A DNA stretch of 42,251 nucleotides, taken from contig MDYQ01000230.1 of NCBI GenBank assembly GCA_003024175.1, positions 1 through 42,251 on the forward strand, read 5' to 3'. Origin of the DNA: Planoprotostelium fungivorum. Taxonomy: Eukaryota > Evosea > Variosea > Cavosteliida > Cavosteliaceae. Both the position numbers and the translations under genes were made by a program. This document shows, one piece after another, positions 1-10,940 of this stretch (its first letter is position 1; each line of letters begins with the position of its first letter). Below the pieces are notes generated by a model. It was not told the DNA's origin. It made no database searches and saw only the letters and a program-made list of their open reading frames with translations.

Positions 1-2864
1 AAGGTGTACATGTTGTGTCTGGAAGGATTGAGACAGAACACCACTCTCAGCTGCACCTTCAACATGGACACCGAGAGGAACGCATTCGTCACCACCGTCA
101 CCAAATTCACCTTCCTCCAACAGTCAAAGGAGATGAAGCAAAAGAACATCGAGAGCATCAAGACCCTCATGGACGTCGCCCTCACCGATGGAAACTACCT
201 CCACGACAGCTGGCTGCAGATCTTAAAGTGCATGTCTATCCTAGAGCAGCTTCACTTGGTCGGATCCGGTGCATCGACTGAAGCCATTCCTCGTTTCAAT
301 TCGGATGACATGAGAGGGTCCACCGGTCTCAGCCGTAACTCGGCTTCCACGCGAGATCTCAAGAGACCCGTCAGCATGCAGGTGGGTCACGTGACCTCGA
401 TCTTAAGTTGAAATGTGGGACAGGTCAATTACGAGATGGCCAACGCCCAGATGATTGCAGAACACATCAACGCTGGTGCCATCGACAAGATATTCTCGAA
501 CAGCGTCAATCTGAATTCCACTGCCATAGAAGAATTCACGAAAGCCCTGTGTCAGGTCTCCATCGAGGAGATTTCATCGGCAAATCCACGAATTTTCAGT
601 CTGCAGAAATTGGTCGAGTTGGCACACTTCAACATGAACCGAGTGCGTCTCGTGTGGTCGAGAGTGTGGAACGTCCTCGCGGCCCACTTTACAAAGGTGT
701 GACGAATCGTGACGTCATCACTCACTCTGTCAGGTCGGCTGCGACAAGAGCCCCCACATCTCCATGTACGCCATCGATTCACTGAAGCAACTGGCCTTCA
801 AGTTTTTAGAGAAGACGGAATTGGCCAACTATCACTTCCAGAAGGAATTCTTGAAGCCGTTCGAACTCATCATGGCCAATCAATCGGATGTAGCCATCAG
901 GGATATGGTCATCCGATGTCTATCCAACATGGTCTTGGCTCGATCGCACAACATCAGATCGGGTTGGAAGAGCATCTTTGTCGTATTCACGGTGGCGGCA
1001 ACGGATCACGACGGTGAGTGGGATCTACAACGTTGTAGAGAGTGACGTGGGACAGAGGCCATCGTGAGGTTGGCTTTCGACATGGTGCAGGAGATCAATC
1101 AGAAGTACTTCCACATGATCGCAGATTCCTTCTTTGTCGATTGTGTCAACTGTCTCGTCGCTTACGGCAACGGTGTCATTTTCATCGACGTCGCGTGAGT
1201 CTTCCAAACAGTTTCACATCCATCATCTCACATCGAAACGCAGATTGAAAGCCATCGATTCCCTGAGCCAATGTGCGAAGAATCTCGCCGAGGGGAAGAT
1301 CGTATCGGTGGAAGCCGTGTCCCCCACGAATCCAAAGGTAGTCTTCACCGAGAACGACAGACACCTGTCACTATGGTTCCCCGTTCTGACAGGTCTATCT
1401 GGTATCGTGGGACACTCCCACATTGACATCAGAACCTCGTGAGTCACACTTGTCCTTCGTGGAGATCTGATGGAGATTTCCCAGGGCTCTCAGATCTCTG
1501 TTCACCATCTTGGAGACGTACGGCTCCATGTTCAATCGAAATTTCTGGGAATTGATGTTCCGCGGAGTCCTGCTGCCCATATTCGACAACGTAAGGTACG
1601 CAGGGGGGGCGGATTTGCTGAAGGAGGACAACGAGTGGCTCACTACAACCTGCCTCTTGGCTCTCAATTCTCTCATCGAGCTCTTCTCCGCATTTTTCGT
1701 AGACATTTCCTTCCTCCTCGGAGAATTTTTGAACCTGCTGGTCAGCTGCATCCTACAAGGTAAGCCATTCGAAATTTCACTTTACGTATTCCGCTGACGG
1801 GGCTGACAATCGTTGTAGAGAACGAGAGTCTGGCTCGCATCGGGGCGACTTGCTTCTTGCAATTGGTGATGACGAATGGAACTAAATTCGACGAAGAGAT
1901 GTGGACTCTGGTCTGCACCAAGTTATCTCACATCTTGGAGAACAACTCCCCAGTGGAATTGACCTCTCACTCTTCTGATTTTCAGAAGATCGTCAGCGAC
2001 ACTCCTGCATCCCCTGTCATCGTTGAAGGTATGTCATCACATCATCACATCATCACATCACATCATCACATCATGAGATCTAAAGATAGAACACAGGAAC
2101 GGAAGACATCAGCAGCCGAAGCACCATGGTAACCACGGCCAAAGGACTGAGAAGCAAGTGCACCGTTCAACTGGGCCTCATCGAAGCTCTCAACGAGATC
2201 GCCTTCACTCACTATCTCAGCCTCACCACCGATCACCTCTCCGCACTCTTGGACAGCTTAGAAAAATGTTACGCCTTCTGTCGACAAGTCAACCACGATC
2301 CCACCATCCGAATCCGCATCGAGAAATACGGTGATCATCCGTCTACATCGTTGTAGATTGACAGAGACAGGTCTCGTGGACTTGATGTTGAGGAAAGAGA
2401 CGACGGCGGTGTCCTGTTACCTGAGAGTTTTGTTCCGTATGTACGGAGAGACGCAGAAGGATTCGGCCAAGCGAAATCAGCTGGCCGAGGCCAGATTATT
2501 CACGTGAGAGCTGATGGTTTGATGATGGAGATTGAATGTGTGCAGGAAATGTTCCGAGATCATCACAGATTACATGAAGAGATTCGGTGATTCGGCTTCG
2601 GTGAAAGTGGACAACAAGAAGATCATCACCGTCTACAATCACATCATCATCCAGATCATCAAGGGTCTGTTGGAAACCTACGACGAGCAGGTGATGTGAG
2701 AGAGAGGGGATGATGCTGAGACGAAACAGTTGAAGAAACACACGAGTAGCCTCTATCCCCTACTGTGTGAGCTCATCTTGTGTGACCAGAGCAAGGATCT
2801 AAGAGTTGTCCTGCGCAAGATGATGATCAGGATGGGTACCATCCACGAATTGTGCCCTCAGTAA
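1..2864 (+). CDS. BIG/ARFGEF-type Sec7 family ARF guanine-exchange factor, C-terminal part (5' end outside window)
   Basis: Large ARF GEFs of the BIG/Sec7 family load GTP on ARF GTPases at the trans-Golgi and endosomes. The first exon reads RNAFVTTVTKFTFL and MKQKNIESIKTLMDVA, the hallmark start of the region after the Sec7 domain; helical HDS repeats follow. The catalytic Sec7 domain lies left of the window. Exons read as 1-381, 424-696, 734-1013, 1056-1194, 1244-1438, 1485-1759, 1819-2028, 2097-2330, about 2371-2503, 2546-2690 and 2730-2864, and all junction phases agree. The acceptor of exon 9 could be 2365 or 2371, because two AGs keep the frame. The last exon ends in TAA at 2862-2864. 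Introns are 36-68 nt. Three of them (1014-1055, 1760-1818, 2331-2370) carry the TCTACAACG/CGTTGTAGA motif. Assignment is by resemblance over the whole length. Confidence 0.9.
1024..1039. repeat. 16-bp perfect palindrome TCTACAACGTTGTAGA in a BIG-like intron
   Basis: Self-complementary full copy of the intronic motif within the 42-nt intron 1014-1055; it could fold as a hairpin in the transcript. Near-palindromic full copies occur in other introns at 2342-2357, 5643-5660, 8738-8755 and 37043-37060. Confidence 0.75.
1810..1818 (+). repeat. Intronic motif copy supplying the 3' splice site (TCGTTGTAG)
   Basis: TCGTTGTAG ends exactly at the AG used by exon 7 of the BIG-like gene (exon starts 1819, phase fits). 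The same arrangement is seen at 40466-40474 and 40641-40649 in the UFD2-like gene. It also occurs on the minus strand around 36938-36947 in the RAD5/HLTF gene. Confidence 0.65.
2033..2075. repeat. TCACATCA microsatellite-like intron of the BIG-like gene
   Basis: ATCACATC/ATCATC words repeat throughout intron 2029-2096, making it slightly longer than its neighbours. It has no other visible content. Confidence 0.6.
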
Positions 2865-2974
2865 AGTCATTTAGTCGTTTGTCCCTTTCTGTTCAAGAAT
2901 CGATTCCATCACGGACCCGGTGACAGGCCTCCCAACTTTGTTGTGCTTGGAAAGTACGCCGTCTCTTTACCTTA

Positions 2975-2980
2975 AATAAA
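2975..2980 (+). terminator. AATAAA polyadenylation signal of the BIG-like gene
   Basis: AATAAA occurs about 110 nt after the stop codon at 2862-2864, the expected place for 3'-end cleavage. No competing gene lies between. Confidence 0.5.
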
Positions 2981-3282
2981 GGTAGAGTTGAACTGTGTAC
3001 GCGTTGCTATTGTTCGGTGTTGATATGTACTTGCGTTGAGGTGATGAGAGTCGAACGATGAGGTGATGAGGTGTGGGGAACGAAAGAAATGTGGAGAGAA
3101 AAAGACACACGAGTTGTCGGTGTCTCTGAGAAATTTCGTCGTCCCTCTTGTGTAGTTGTCTCGTGGCTTGCCCACATTTAGACCCCGACTCACTTGTCAC
3201 AATTTCAGTCCGCGTAAACAACAGAAGCAGTACGGGAGGTCAAGCAGGGGGACGAGTAGCTCATGGTATGTAGACTTACAGA

Positions 3283-4542
3283 ATGTCTTTCATCTCCCCG
3301 GGGCAGTCGACTCTCCTCCTGCACATCCAAAAACTCGAACAAGAAAGAAAGGCGACGACACACATTCCCCTGGTGAGATGGATTGTAGATAGAGCTGACA
3401 AGGTATAGGAGATCTGGGACGCCCTGAAGGCCATCAACATGAATTACGACTGGAACGTTCAGCAAGACAGTTCAGAGATCCAGGGCGTGATGTGGGAAGC
3501 CTTGGATGCCATCACGCCCATCCTCATTCCTGGTTCTTGTTTCTCACTAGTCCACAACGTGAAAGTCAATACCATCTTCACGTGTCAGGTGAAGATGAAC
3601 GCGATGATGAACATCACCCGATTGATCTGATTCACAGACATGCCAAGGCACACACAATAGAGAAGAGGGGGAGAAGGGGTTCCAGATGAGTTGCGCCAAC
3701 GGAGAGAGGGGAATGTTCGTACCGTACAGGAATGTACAGACGATGGTGGATCATCACTTTGATGTAGAGGGTTCATACAGCCGATGCGAGAGCTGCAAGG
3801 TGGACTCAATGACAAGGACGCGAGCGATGAAGGGAGAAGGTCCGGATGTCCTTCCAATCTATCTGAAGAGGACTGCACACGATCAGGTATGTTTCATGAA
3901 TCTATTCGTACTCTATCGTTCATCTTCTGATGTGATGGATGTGTAGGGTGGCCGAAGTGAAGAGGGGCAATCGCTGGTACAGAATCAACGACGACGACGT
4001 ACAAGAGATCAACTCCAAAAATGTGAGAGAAGAGAAGAGAAAAGAATGACGCAGAGACAGGTCAACCAAGAGAAGCATCTCCAAGTCAGCTCTGCAGTCT
4101 ACGTGAAGGAGAGACTGAGTGAGGAGAAGGAGAATATCATCAGGAAGTTATGGCCTGTGGCCTCTCGATGGCACTCATTGACTAGGAGATGTATCGTGGA
4201 GGTGTTGGGATCATATGAAGCAAAAGACATGAGGGATCTCGTCGAGAAGGTGAGAAGGGAGAGAGCAAGGGAGGAGAAGGAAGAGGCGAGAATGACAAGA
4301 CGAACAAGGTCCATTCCCGGCAAACATTGAGAGCATCACAGAAGATCCGTGATGATAGGAAAAGGAAGGACATACAGAGGAGAGCCGAGAAGCAGGAACT
4401 GAAGAAGAATCGTGAGGTGAACGGTAACGCTGAGTCACAGAAGGTTCCACCTCGTCCTTCCAAGCCCAGACAATCTACCTCCAGCAGAGCCGAGCCTCAG
4501 AGAGTTCACAGACCTACGCGCATGCCCGACACACTCATCTGA
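3283..4542 (+). CDS. USP-family (peptidase C19) deubiquitinase-like gene, probably degenerate
   Basis: USPs are papain-fold ubiquitin proteases. USP landmarks appear in order: an LQNVFHLP-like segment at about 3270-3300, an HIQKL segment, a QQDSSE...MWEALD stretch (family pattern QQDxxEf..lld.L), Y(x)CESCK plus PDVLPIYLKR (zinc-ribbon/palm strand), and WYRINDDDVQEI (the final strand). I start at the ATG at 3283. Exons: 3283-3372, 3409-3588, 3638-3886, about 3947-4022, 4061-4249, 4342-4542. The Cys-box GxTCYxN is not found; in the matching position just upstream the reading is GTSSSW. The stretch between PIYLKR and WYRIND, where GHY with the catalytic His belongs, is missing, and the frame does not join cleanly at 3886/3947. 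The tail is Lys/Arg/Glu-rich. This may be a relic, a non-catalytic USP or an assembly deletion. Confidence 0.55.
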
Positions 4543-4612
4543 GGATAACATGTTGTGAAACAGAGTGAACGTCCGGCCTAGCCTAAACCCCCACAACTGT
4601 AATAGTGTACAT

Positions 4613-4618
4613 AATAAA
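4613..4618 (+). terminator. AATAAA polyadenylation signal of the USP-like gene
   Basis: AATAAA lies about 70 nt after the stop at 4542; a second AATAAA is at 4703-4708. Both precede the oppositely oriented tRNA gene. Confidence 0.4.
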
Positions 4619-4729
4619 ACAAAAGGATCGTCACATCTTCTTCTCTTTGTGAAGAAGTTGCCGAGCAAGAAGTTGTACATCCTATCAGAAAGAATGAAAT
4701 AGAATAAATATGAAGAGATTAAAAGGATG

Positions 4730-4800
4730 TGCATCCGCCGGGAATCGAACCCGGTTCGCCTGCTTGGAAGGCAGACATCATACCATTAGACCACGAATGC
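4730..4800 (-). tRNA. tRNA-Gly (anticodon UCC)
   Basis: Read on the minus strand this is a 71-nt cloverleaf. The acceptor stem GCATTCG pairs with CGGATGC (one G-T pair). The anticodon loop CTTCCAA carries TCC inside a TGC/GCA-type stem. The T arm has GGTTCGATTCC, which also serves as the internal B box. The final A is the discriminator base and CCA is not encoded. There is no intron. Overall it resembles eukaryotic tRNA-Gly(UCC). Confidence 0.93.
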
Positions 4801-4903
4801 TGTTGTAGATGTGCCAAATGATTAACTATAGATCTGGTATACATATTTTTATGGTTCCACTGGGGTGTTGTTGCAAAAAGACTTTTTGTTCGCATCACTT
4901 TAT

Positions 4904-7900
4904 CTATCTTATCTGTGTCACCGTGACTGGCATATAACTATCCTGCTGATCTGTTGAGGGTTGTGATCCGTTTGACTGGTCAGACTCGAAAGATCTGATT
5001 TCATCGCTCCTCGCAACGCCCAGATACTGTACAATCTCTTTGAAGCTTGGTCTGGCATTCGTCTCTTGCTCCCAGCATTCTAATCTTGTTAGTTCATCTT
5101 CCAATCTTCCCACCCACGTGAAATCAATTTGGAGATACCGGGTTCGCAGTCTGAGGGAATAGACATCCTCTCTCCTTTGGTTGATACGTTGATGGCAGCC
5201 TCCACTGGATTCACTCCCTCCCATGGATCACGGACTACAACTCTTCAGTTCAAAACAAGAAGGAGCACATACCAGCCACGATCTCCCACACAACGACGGC
5301 GAAGCTGAATACGTCTGATTTCGTGGAATAGACTTGTTGCTGAATGGCTGTAGAATTAATCTTCAATAAGATGAAACATCCACAGGCAGCGAGGGTCACC
5401 TTCAGGTGCCATCCATTTGAGAGGACCAATGATGGACTGTGAGAAGTTAACGCGTCACTTTGTCTCTCGATGAATCTAACCTGAGTCTGGCCTGCATCGT
5501 CTCCCTTCTGCTCTCTGGACATTCCAAAATCGGCCACTTTGGGTACAAGGTGAGCGGTCAACAAGATGTTCCTCACGGCCAGATCTCTGTGGATGACCTT
5601 CTCCATGTGTAAGTGGAGCATGCCCAAGGCTGAGAGAATCAGATCTACACCGTTGTAGATGACACACCGATCCCCTGAATGAATTGGAATTTCTGTTCCC
5701 AGGGAACTGTCTTTGATCGCAGGTACGGATATAGGCATCCACCCTCGCAGAATTCAGTCACAATGCTCAGCGGTTGAGGTGGGAACGTCACTCCCATGAA
5801 CATGACGACGTTCTGCGCACATTCAGTCTCTCTCGATTTGAATTTCAAATTCACCGGATGGGCGCGAAGTCCCTGGAGGATAGAGACTTCACCCAGAAAT
5901 TCTCGAAGAGTCTCTTCCGTGATGTGTTCTGTCTTGATCTATCGCATCTATCAGTTCCATTCGAAATTTCGTTGGAATTCATCCTTCACCTGCTTGACGG
6001 CCACCGTGATGTCTCTGAACGTCGCTCTGTACACCACACCTGATCACGTCAATCTACAACCAGCCTCTTCGTCCTCACCATACGCTCCGGATCCGATCAA
6101 TTTGAGATCTCTCAATTCCTCTTGATCGACGATGCTCTTCTTTGCATTTCCCAAGTTCAAATTAGACAGGTCAATGTCCACCCCGGTGCTCCTCAGCTTC
6201 ACTTGACCTCGTATGTATCTCCTCAACAGAATGAACCCCACCGCCACGATGACTACCACCACGATCACGGTCGCTATGGTGATCCCAGCCACGGCACCCG
6301 GTGACAGCTCGTGGGAAACGGATGGAGCAGGTATGGGATAGACGGCGTCCAGTACTGCGATGCCCCTGGCACTGAATGCTGATGGATCCTCCCTTGTCGT
6401 GCGCATCAATCGTTCTACGATCCTCTGAGCTGAACCCTGATTGGGCGCATCATCGATGGGAGGGGATACGTTGATATCAGTGATGACGCTCCCGGATGTG
6501 ACGGACAAGAGACTGAAACGGTCCACCGTTGCATTGGACAGGAGGGATAATGTCGTCAGGAAATTCTTCCGGTCGAATTGTTCCGGTGTACCTTCGAAAC
6601 GGAGACGAAATTGTGTCGAGGTGTCGTTGTAGACGAGACAGGCGGTGTTGCAGAAGAGATAGATGTTCCAGGGGAGAGGACATTCGAGCTGATTGGAGGA
6701 AAGATCGCAGGAGGTGTTCGCGGGTAGAGAGAGCGCATCTGCGAATCGCAACCTGCGAATGGTCAGTTGTAGATGGTTTTGATATCCTACCGATTATGGC
6801 TGAGATCTAGAGTGGAGATGTTGGAGCCGAAAGGATAGATGCTACCCGTCAGAATATTTCTAGACATGTTGATGTGCTGGAGTGATACACATCTAGATAG
6901 ATCTGGTATGTCACCGTACAACTGATTCTCTTCTGCGTACAGCTCCACGATCTTCAGTTGCTGTGACAGCAGTTCGACCGTTCCGTTGAATTGATTGTGA
7001 CTGACGTCTAAATAGCGGAGTGAAGACACCGTGCTGAGCCATTGTAGATCGCCATCCAGTGCATTATGACTCAGATCGATGATGCTGGGGTCCGATCGAA
7101 GCGCGGGAAATTTTCCCGCCAAAAAGTTTCGAGACATGTCGATGACATCTAAATCTCTCAGATCGCCTATGGAAGAGGGTATAGAGCCTGTCAGCTGGTT
7201 GCCAGATAAGTTCAGATGCGACAGCAACTCCAGTTTCCCCAACACAGATGGAACCTATCGATTCGATCAGATCGATCTTCTACACTTGTCACCTGTCCAA
7301 CGAGAACATTTCCAGAGAGATCGAGCCAATTGAGAAGGGAAGGGTTGCTTCCGATGCTGGTGGGTATTTCTCCTCTCAATCGGTTGTTTGCGACGGAGAA
7401 ATAATTGAGGCGGGGTGAATTGTTGTTCGGTACGTCTCCTGTCAGAGATGTCAAGGAGTATTCGATGGAGATCTCGTGGGAAAATCACCGGTCAGATTGT
7501 TGTTGGAGTAGTCGAGGACGGTGACGAAAGGTAATTTGATGTCAGGGATGGGACCAGAGAATGCATTGTGAGATAGATTTCTACAAGCATGAGTCGCAGA
7601 AGGGAGTGGTGAGGGTGGTGATGATGATGATCGACTCACAGATATTGTAGTTGTTGGCACTGATTGAGACCAAAGATGACCACTCCATTCAAATCGTTGA
7701 CTGACATGTCCACGTAGACGAGCGATTGCAACCAATAACGAAAATTGAATCCAGACAACATATTACCATAAATCCGATTGTTATTGATGATCATTGTCTA
7801 CAAGGAGTCAATCCATCCATCTACAACTCGATATTCACCTGAATTTTGCCGCTGGCCATGCCAAATGGCACAGAGGATAAGATGTCGTTCCAAGAGATGT

Positions 7901-10217
7901 CTAGATACTGCAGTGCGTAGTTTGTATCGTAACACCTGACATCCATAGACGTGAGTTGATTGTGAGATACGTCCAGATACTGTAAACTGACACCGTAGCA
8001 AGGTACTCCACCTGATGACGTCATTATAAGAGGAAGAATAATGTGAATAATGAAAATCACCTTGCAGTTGGTTGTCGCTCAGCACGAGTCGTTGTAGATT
8101 CCTCAATTGCCCGAATTGTTCTACGGGGCAGTTTCCACTCAATTTGTTTCTGGATAGATCGAAGCGAACGACACTCTTCAATGAGGAGAGGTCGTTGGGT
8201 ATATCTCCCGCCAACTCGTTCTGGCTCTGCGATCATCAGTCAGACGTCAATGAAATCCACACGAAATCTAGATGAAATCTAGGTCAAATATCCCACCAGA
8301 TCAAGCTCGACGAGAGAAGAGAGGGACGAGAGCAACGAGAGGTTACCACTCAGTTGATTCTGATTCAACAAGAGTGTCGTCAGTACAACGAGATTCCTGA
8401 ACGAATCTGGAATGACACCCGTCAATTCATTATCCGCCAGATTCAGAGACTGTCGCATGTGAGTCCACACGAATACGTCATTGTATCTCAGGTATTAGAG
8501 AGTAACTCACGGTCAGACGAGGCAGGTGACCCAAACAATCAGGAATGGCAGAAGAGAGGGAGTTGTAGTTGAGGCTCAGCTCGGTCATCATGAAGCTCTG
8601 ACACGTGGAGTTTGGAATATTTCCTGAGAACTGATTGAAATCTAGACCTAAGGCCAAGAGAGAGGGGGTGTTGAGGGTAGGTAGACTGCCGTTGAGAAAA
8701 TTACCCGATAGGAAGAGACGCTGGTGACTTTCAGCTCATCTACAGCGTTGTAGATCATTCACCAACACGTTCGGTAGATCGATCACGGGTGGTAACTCAC
8801 CCACCAATTGATTACCTGATGACGTCAGCATCGTTGTAGATGGGAATATTCCGTTAAATTTCTCACCCGCAAGCACCAATATCTTGATCATTTTAAGGCC
8901 CCAGATAGAAGGAGGGATCACTCCTGACAGTTGACACGCACCAAGACCTAAGACGATGAGAGGGCTGGTGATATTGTTTGGTAAAGGTCCGGAGAGACTC
9001 GTGAAAGACAAGTCAAATGCCGCCATCTGCTCTCGTCGTCAGTTGAACCGATGCGATGATGGACGACGCACCCTGGGTAGAGTGAAGAGGGAATCTAATA
9101 TGGGCCCGGAGATGAGATTGACTGAGCAATTGAGATAGGCGAGATTCTTCAATTGGGAGAGACAAGGAGGGAGAGTGCCTTGAAGTTGATTACCTGATTG
9201 GAGGTGAGATGTGCTGTGATGGACGCGTCACCGTGAAATTGGACCGAGACCAGCCGAGGCAATTGACAGAGGGGATCCAGGCCTCCAAAGAGGAGATTGT
9301 TATCCATTGTGATGGAGATAAGATTACTGCTCATGTCACAATGTATTTCGTAGGACCACACACATGTTATTGGACAGAGCAGAGAGCTTTCCTGGAGCGA
9401 AGTTGTTAGATAAAGTAAGAGATGTGAGATTGAAGCAGGCGGACATGTCTGTAAACAGCTGAGACGGTGTATTGTCTGAGGCGTCGAGCACCCTACCACC
9501 GTGTCACGTCCTTACCCTCGAACGCCTTCTTACCTCAATCTCTGTAGAGAGGCGAGAGGTTGCATCGGGCCAGATAGACGACAGTCAGAGAGGAATAGTT
9601 GCATCACCCCTCGTGGAAGATGTTCCGTCACATCTTGGAACGATTCTTGCAGAGGATTGAAGGAGATGTCGAATGATGTGATGTGGCAGGAAGACAGGTC
9701 ACCGAGCAGAGATATCTTGTTTCCTCTCAGGTTGAGACGAGAAAGAGAGGGCCCACAGAGGTCATCTTCCACAAGCCCAAATGAGTTGTAGGACAAGTCT
9801 AATGTTCTGTGTTTGTGTCACATCATGTCGTATGAGAAGGTGGTGCCCACTGGAGGGAGGACAAGGAACTGAAAGCGGCTGAAACGTTCCCCTTCAGAGC
9901 GTTCGAAGATAGGTTGATCGAGATGGCTTGTGAGAGGCCTGCGAACCAATCTGGGTCGATGACTCCATTGAGATTATTATTGGACAGTGACACGTTCACC
10001 ACCATCCCTCCATCATTGCATGAAATACCGTGGTATGTGCAAACGGAGGTTGTGTTCCATCCATCTCGATTTACCCATTGTGATCCTGCACCTCTCAACT
10101 TTGATGTTGTCCATTAAAGACGTCACCTCCAGTGGACTGGTAGAAAGACTGAAACGAGGAGTGCAGATCAGCGAGGGACAGTTGCACCAGAACGGATATA
10201 AAGAGGAAGAGCTTCAT
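4904..10217 (-). CDS. Leucine-rich-repeat receptor-like protein kinase (TKL-type)
   Basis: Single-pass receptor kinase, probably sensing an extracellular ligand. It starts at ATG 10217 with signal peptide MKLFLFISVLVQLSLA. An N-terminal LRR cap follows, GSQWVNRDGWN...CTYHGISCND, reached by splicing 10127 to 10085. Many LRR units are spread over exons from about 9800 to 6790 (LxxLxLSxNxLxG pattern). A transmembrane helix, ITIATVIVVVVIVAVGFILL, lies at about 6210-6300 and is followed by basic residues. The kinase has Gly loop LIGSGAYG, VAVK lysine (about 5990-6010), helix-C Glu in FLGEVSIL, HRDLAVRN, DFG, KWMAPE, DVFSFAVVVWEI and RPSF. The stop is at 4904-4906. All catalytic residues I could check are present, so it looks active. 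LRR plus TKL/Tyr-kinase-like domains are typical of amoebozoan receptors. Internal LRR exon borders are uncertain. Confidence 0.85.
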
Positions 10218-10940
10218 GTGAGGTGCTATCTGAGTCGGCTCCACAAATTGGCGTCGCAAATATTGCCATAGAGTAGACGACAAGATGACATGACACATAT
10301 CAAATGTGTCTGTCATACTTGACTTCTTTGTCCCGCATGCGATGTGTCTCAGCTGAGACATCACGACGAAGAGTGTCTCCCACAGAGATGCGATGTGTCT
10401 CAGCTGTGACAGTAGCGTTGAAGACAAGTATTTTGTTCGTATGGAGAGTGATATGACCAAAACGAATGAGTCATATGCCGGCAATCGCGCTATGCTCAAA
10501 ACAGTTGGCGATATGAGCTGATACGAGTGGAAGCGATCATAATTCATTCCTTTCACAAGGTTAGGAATGTTGCGATGTCATGAGGAGAGCGTACAGAGCG
10601 GCAATGTGTTGAGTGCGGCGGATGTGGAGAGGTGAAGAGAGAAATCGAGAGGCATTACTTGACTGGATAGAGGAGAGGAAGATTGTGTCGTGGTTGTGTA
10701 TCATCCTCGTCCCCCGATCGGACTTCCGTTGATCGTCCGGCAGATTTCCCGAATCCTCTCGTCTCGCCATCATCATCAAAAATCGATCGAGAGAACACTC
10801 CATTGGAGTGACGCGGTGAAGACCTCTACTCTTAACATCATCAGATGACATCACGTGCATCTTGGGTAAGCCACTCTATTTATTCTATTCTCCAAACCTC
10901 TCCTCATTCTATATACATCGAGAGGAAGTGATCGTGCGTC
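10218..10940. other. Spacer between LRR kinase and GH113-like gene; no firm gene
   Basis: About 720 bp holding the upstream region of the LRR kinase. A minus-strand open frame at 10561-10860 (99 codons) has no recognisable domain, no repeat pattern and no obvious splice partner. The part next to the kinase gene holds the repeats at 10337-10406. Confidence 0.4.
10337..10406. promoter_or_regulatory. Two 19-bp direct repeats with a CAGCTG palindrome core upstream of the LRR kinase
   Basis: The 19-mer ATGCGATGTGTCTCAGCTG occurs at 10337-10355 and again at 10388-10406, a 51-bp period. The first copy contains the perfect 14-bp palindrome GTCTCAGCTGAGAC (10346-10359). They lie 120-190 bp upstream of the kinase ATG, so a factor-binding role is plausible but unproven. 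Confidence 0.35.

Noticed and set aside
3255-3281. A 16-nt intron (gtatgtagacttacag) before the ATG at 3283
   Set aside because: Too short for splicing even by the standard of this genome (shortest credible introns about 35 nt).
4204-4249. Prokaryotic-style ribosome binding sites (AGGAGG-like words)
   Set aside because: The window is eukaryotic with introns; such words are purine-rich coding sequence.
4182-4463. Minus-strand Phe/Ser/Leu-rich frames opposite the USP-like tail
   Set aside because: Antisense of a Lys/Arg/Glu-rich exon; no domain.
8081-8100. Copy of CGTTGTAGA in the LRR array as a further intronic motif
   Set aside because: Here it encodes NLQRL of an LRR; the match is a coding coincidence. 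The same holds for copies in coding DNA near 6625, 23752, 40325 and 42216.
10561-10860. Minus-strand frame of 99 codons as a gene
   Set aside because: No domain, no signal peptide, no splice partner; kept only as a note in the spacer entry.
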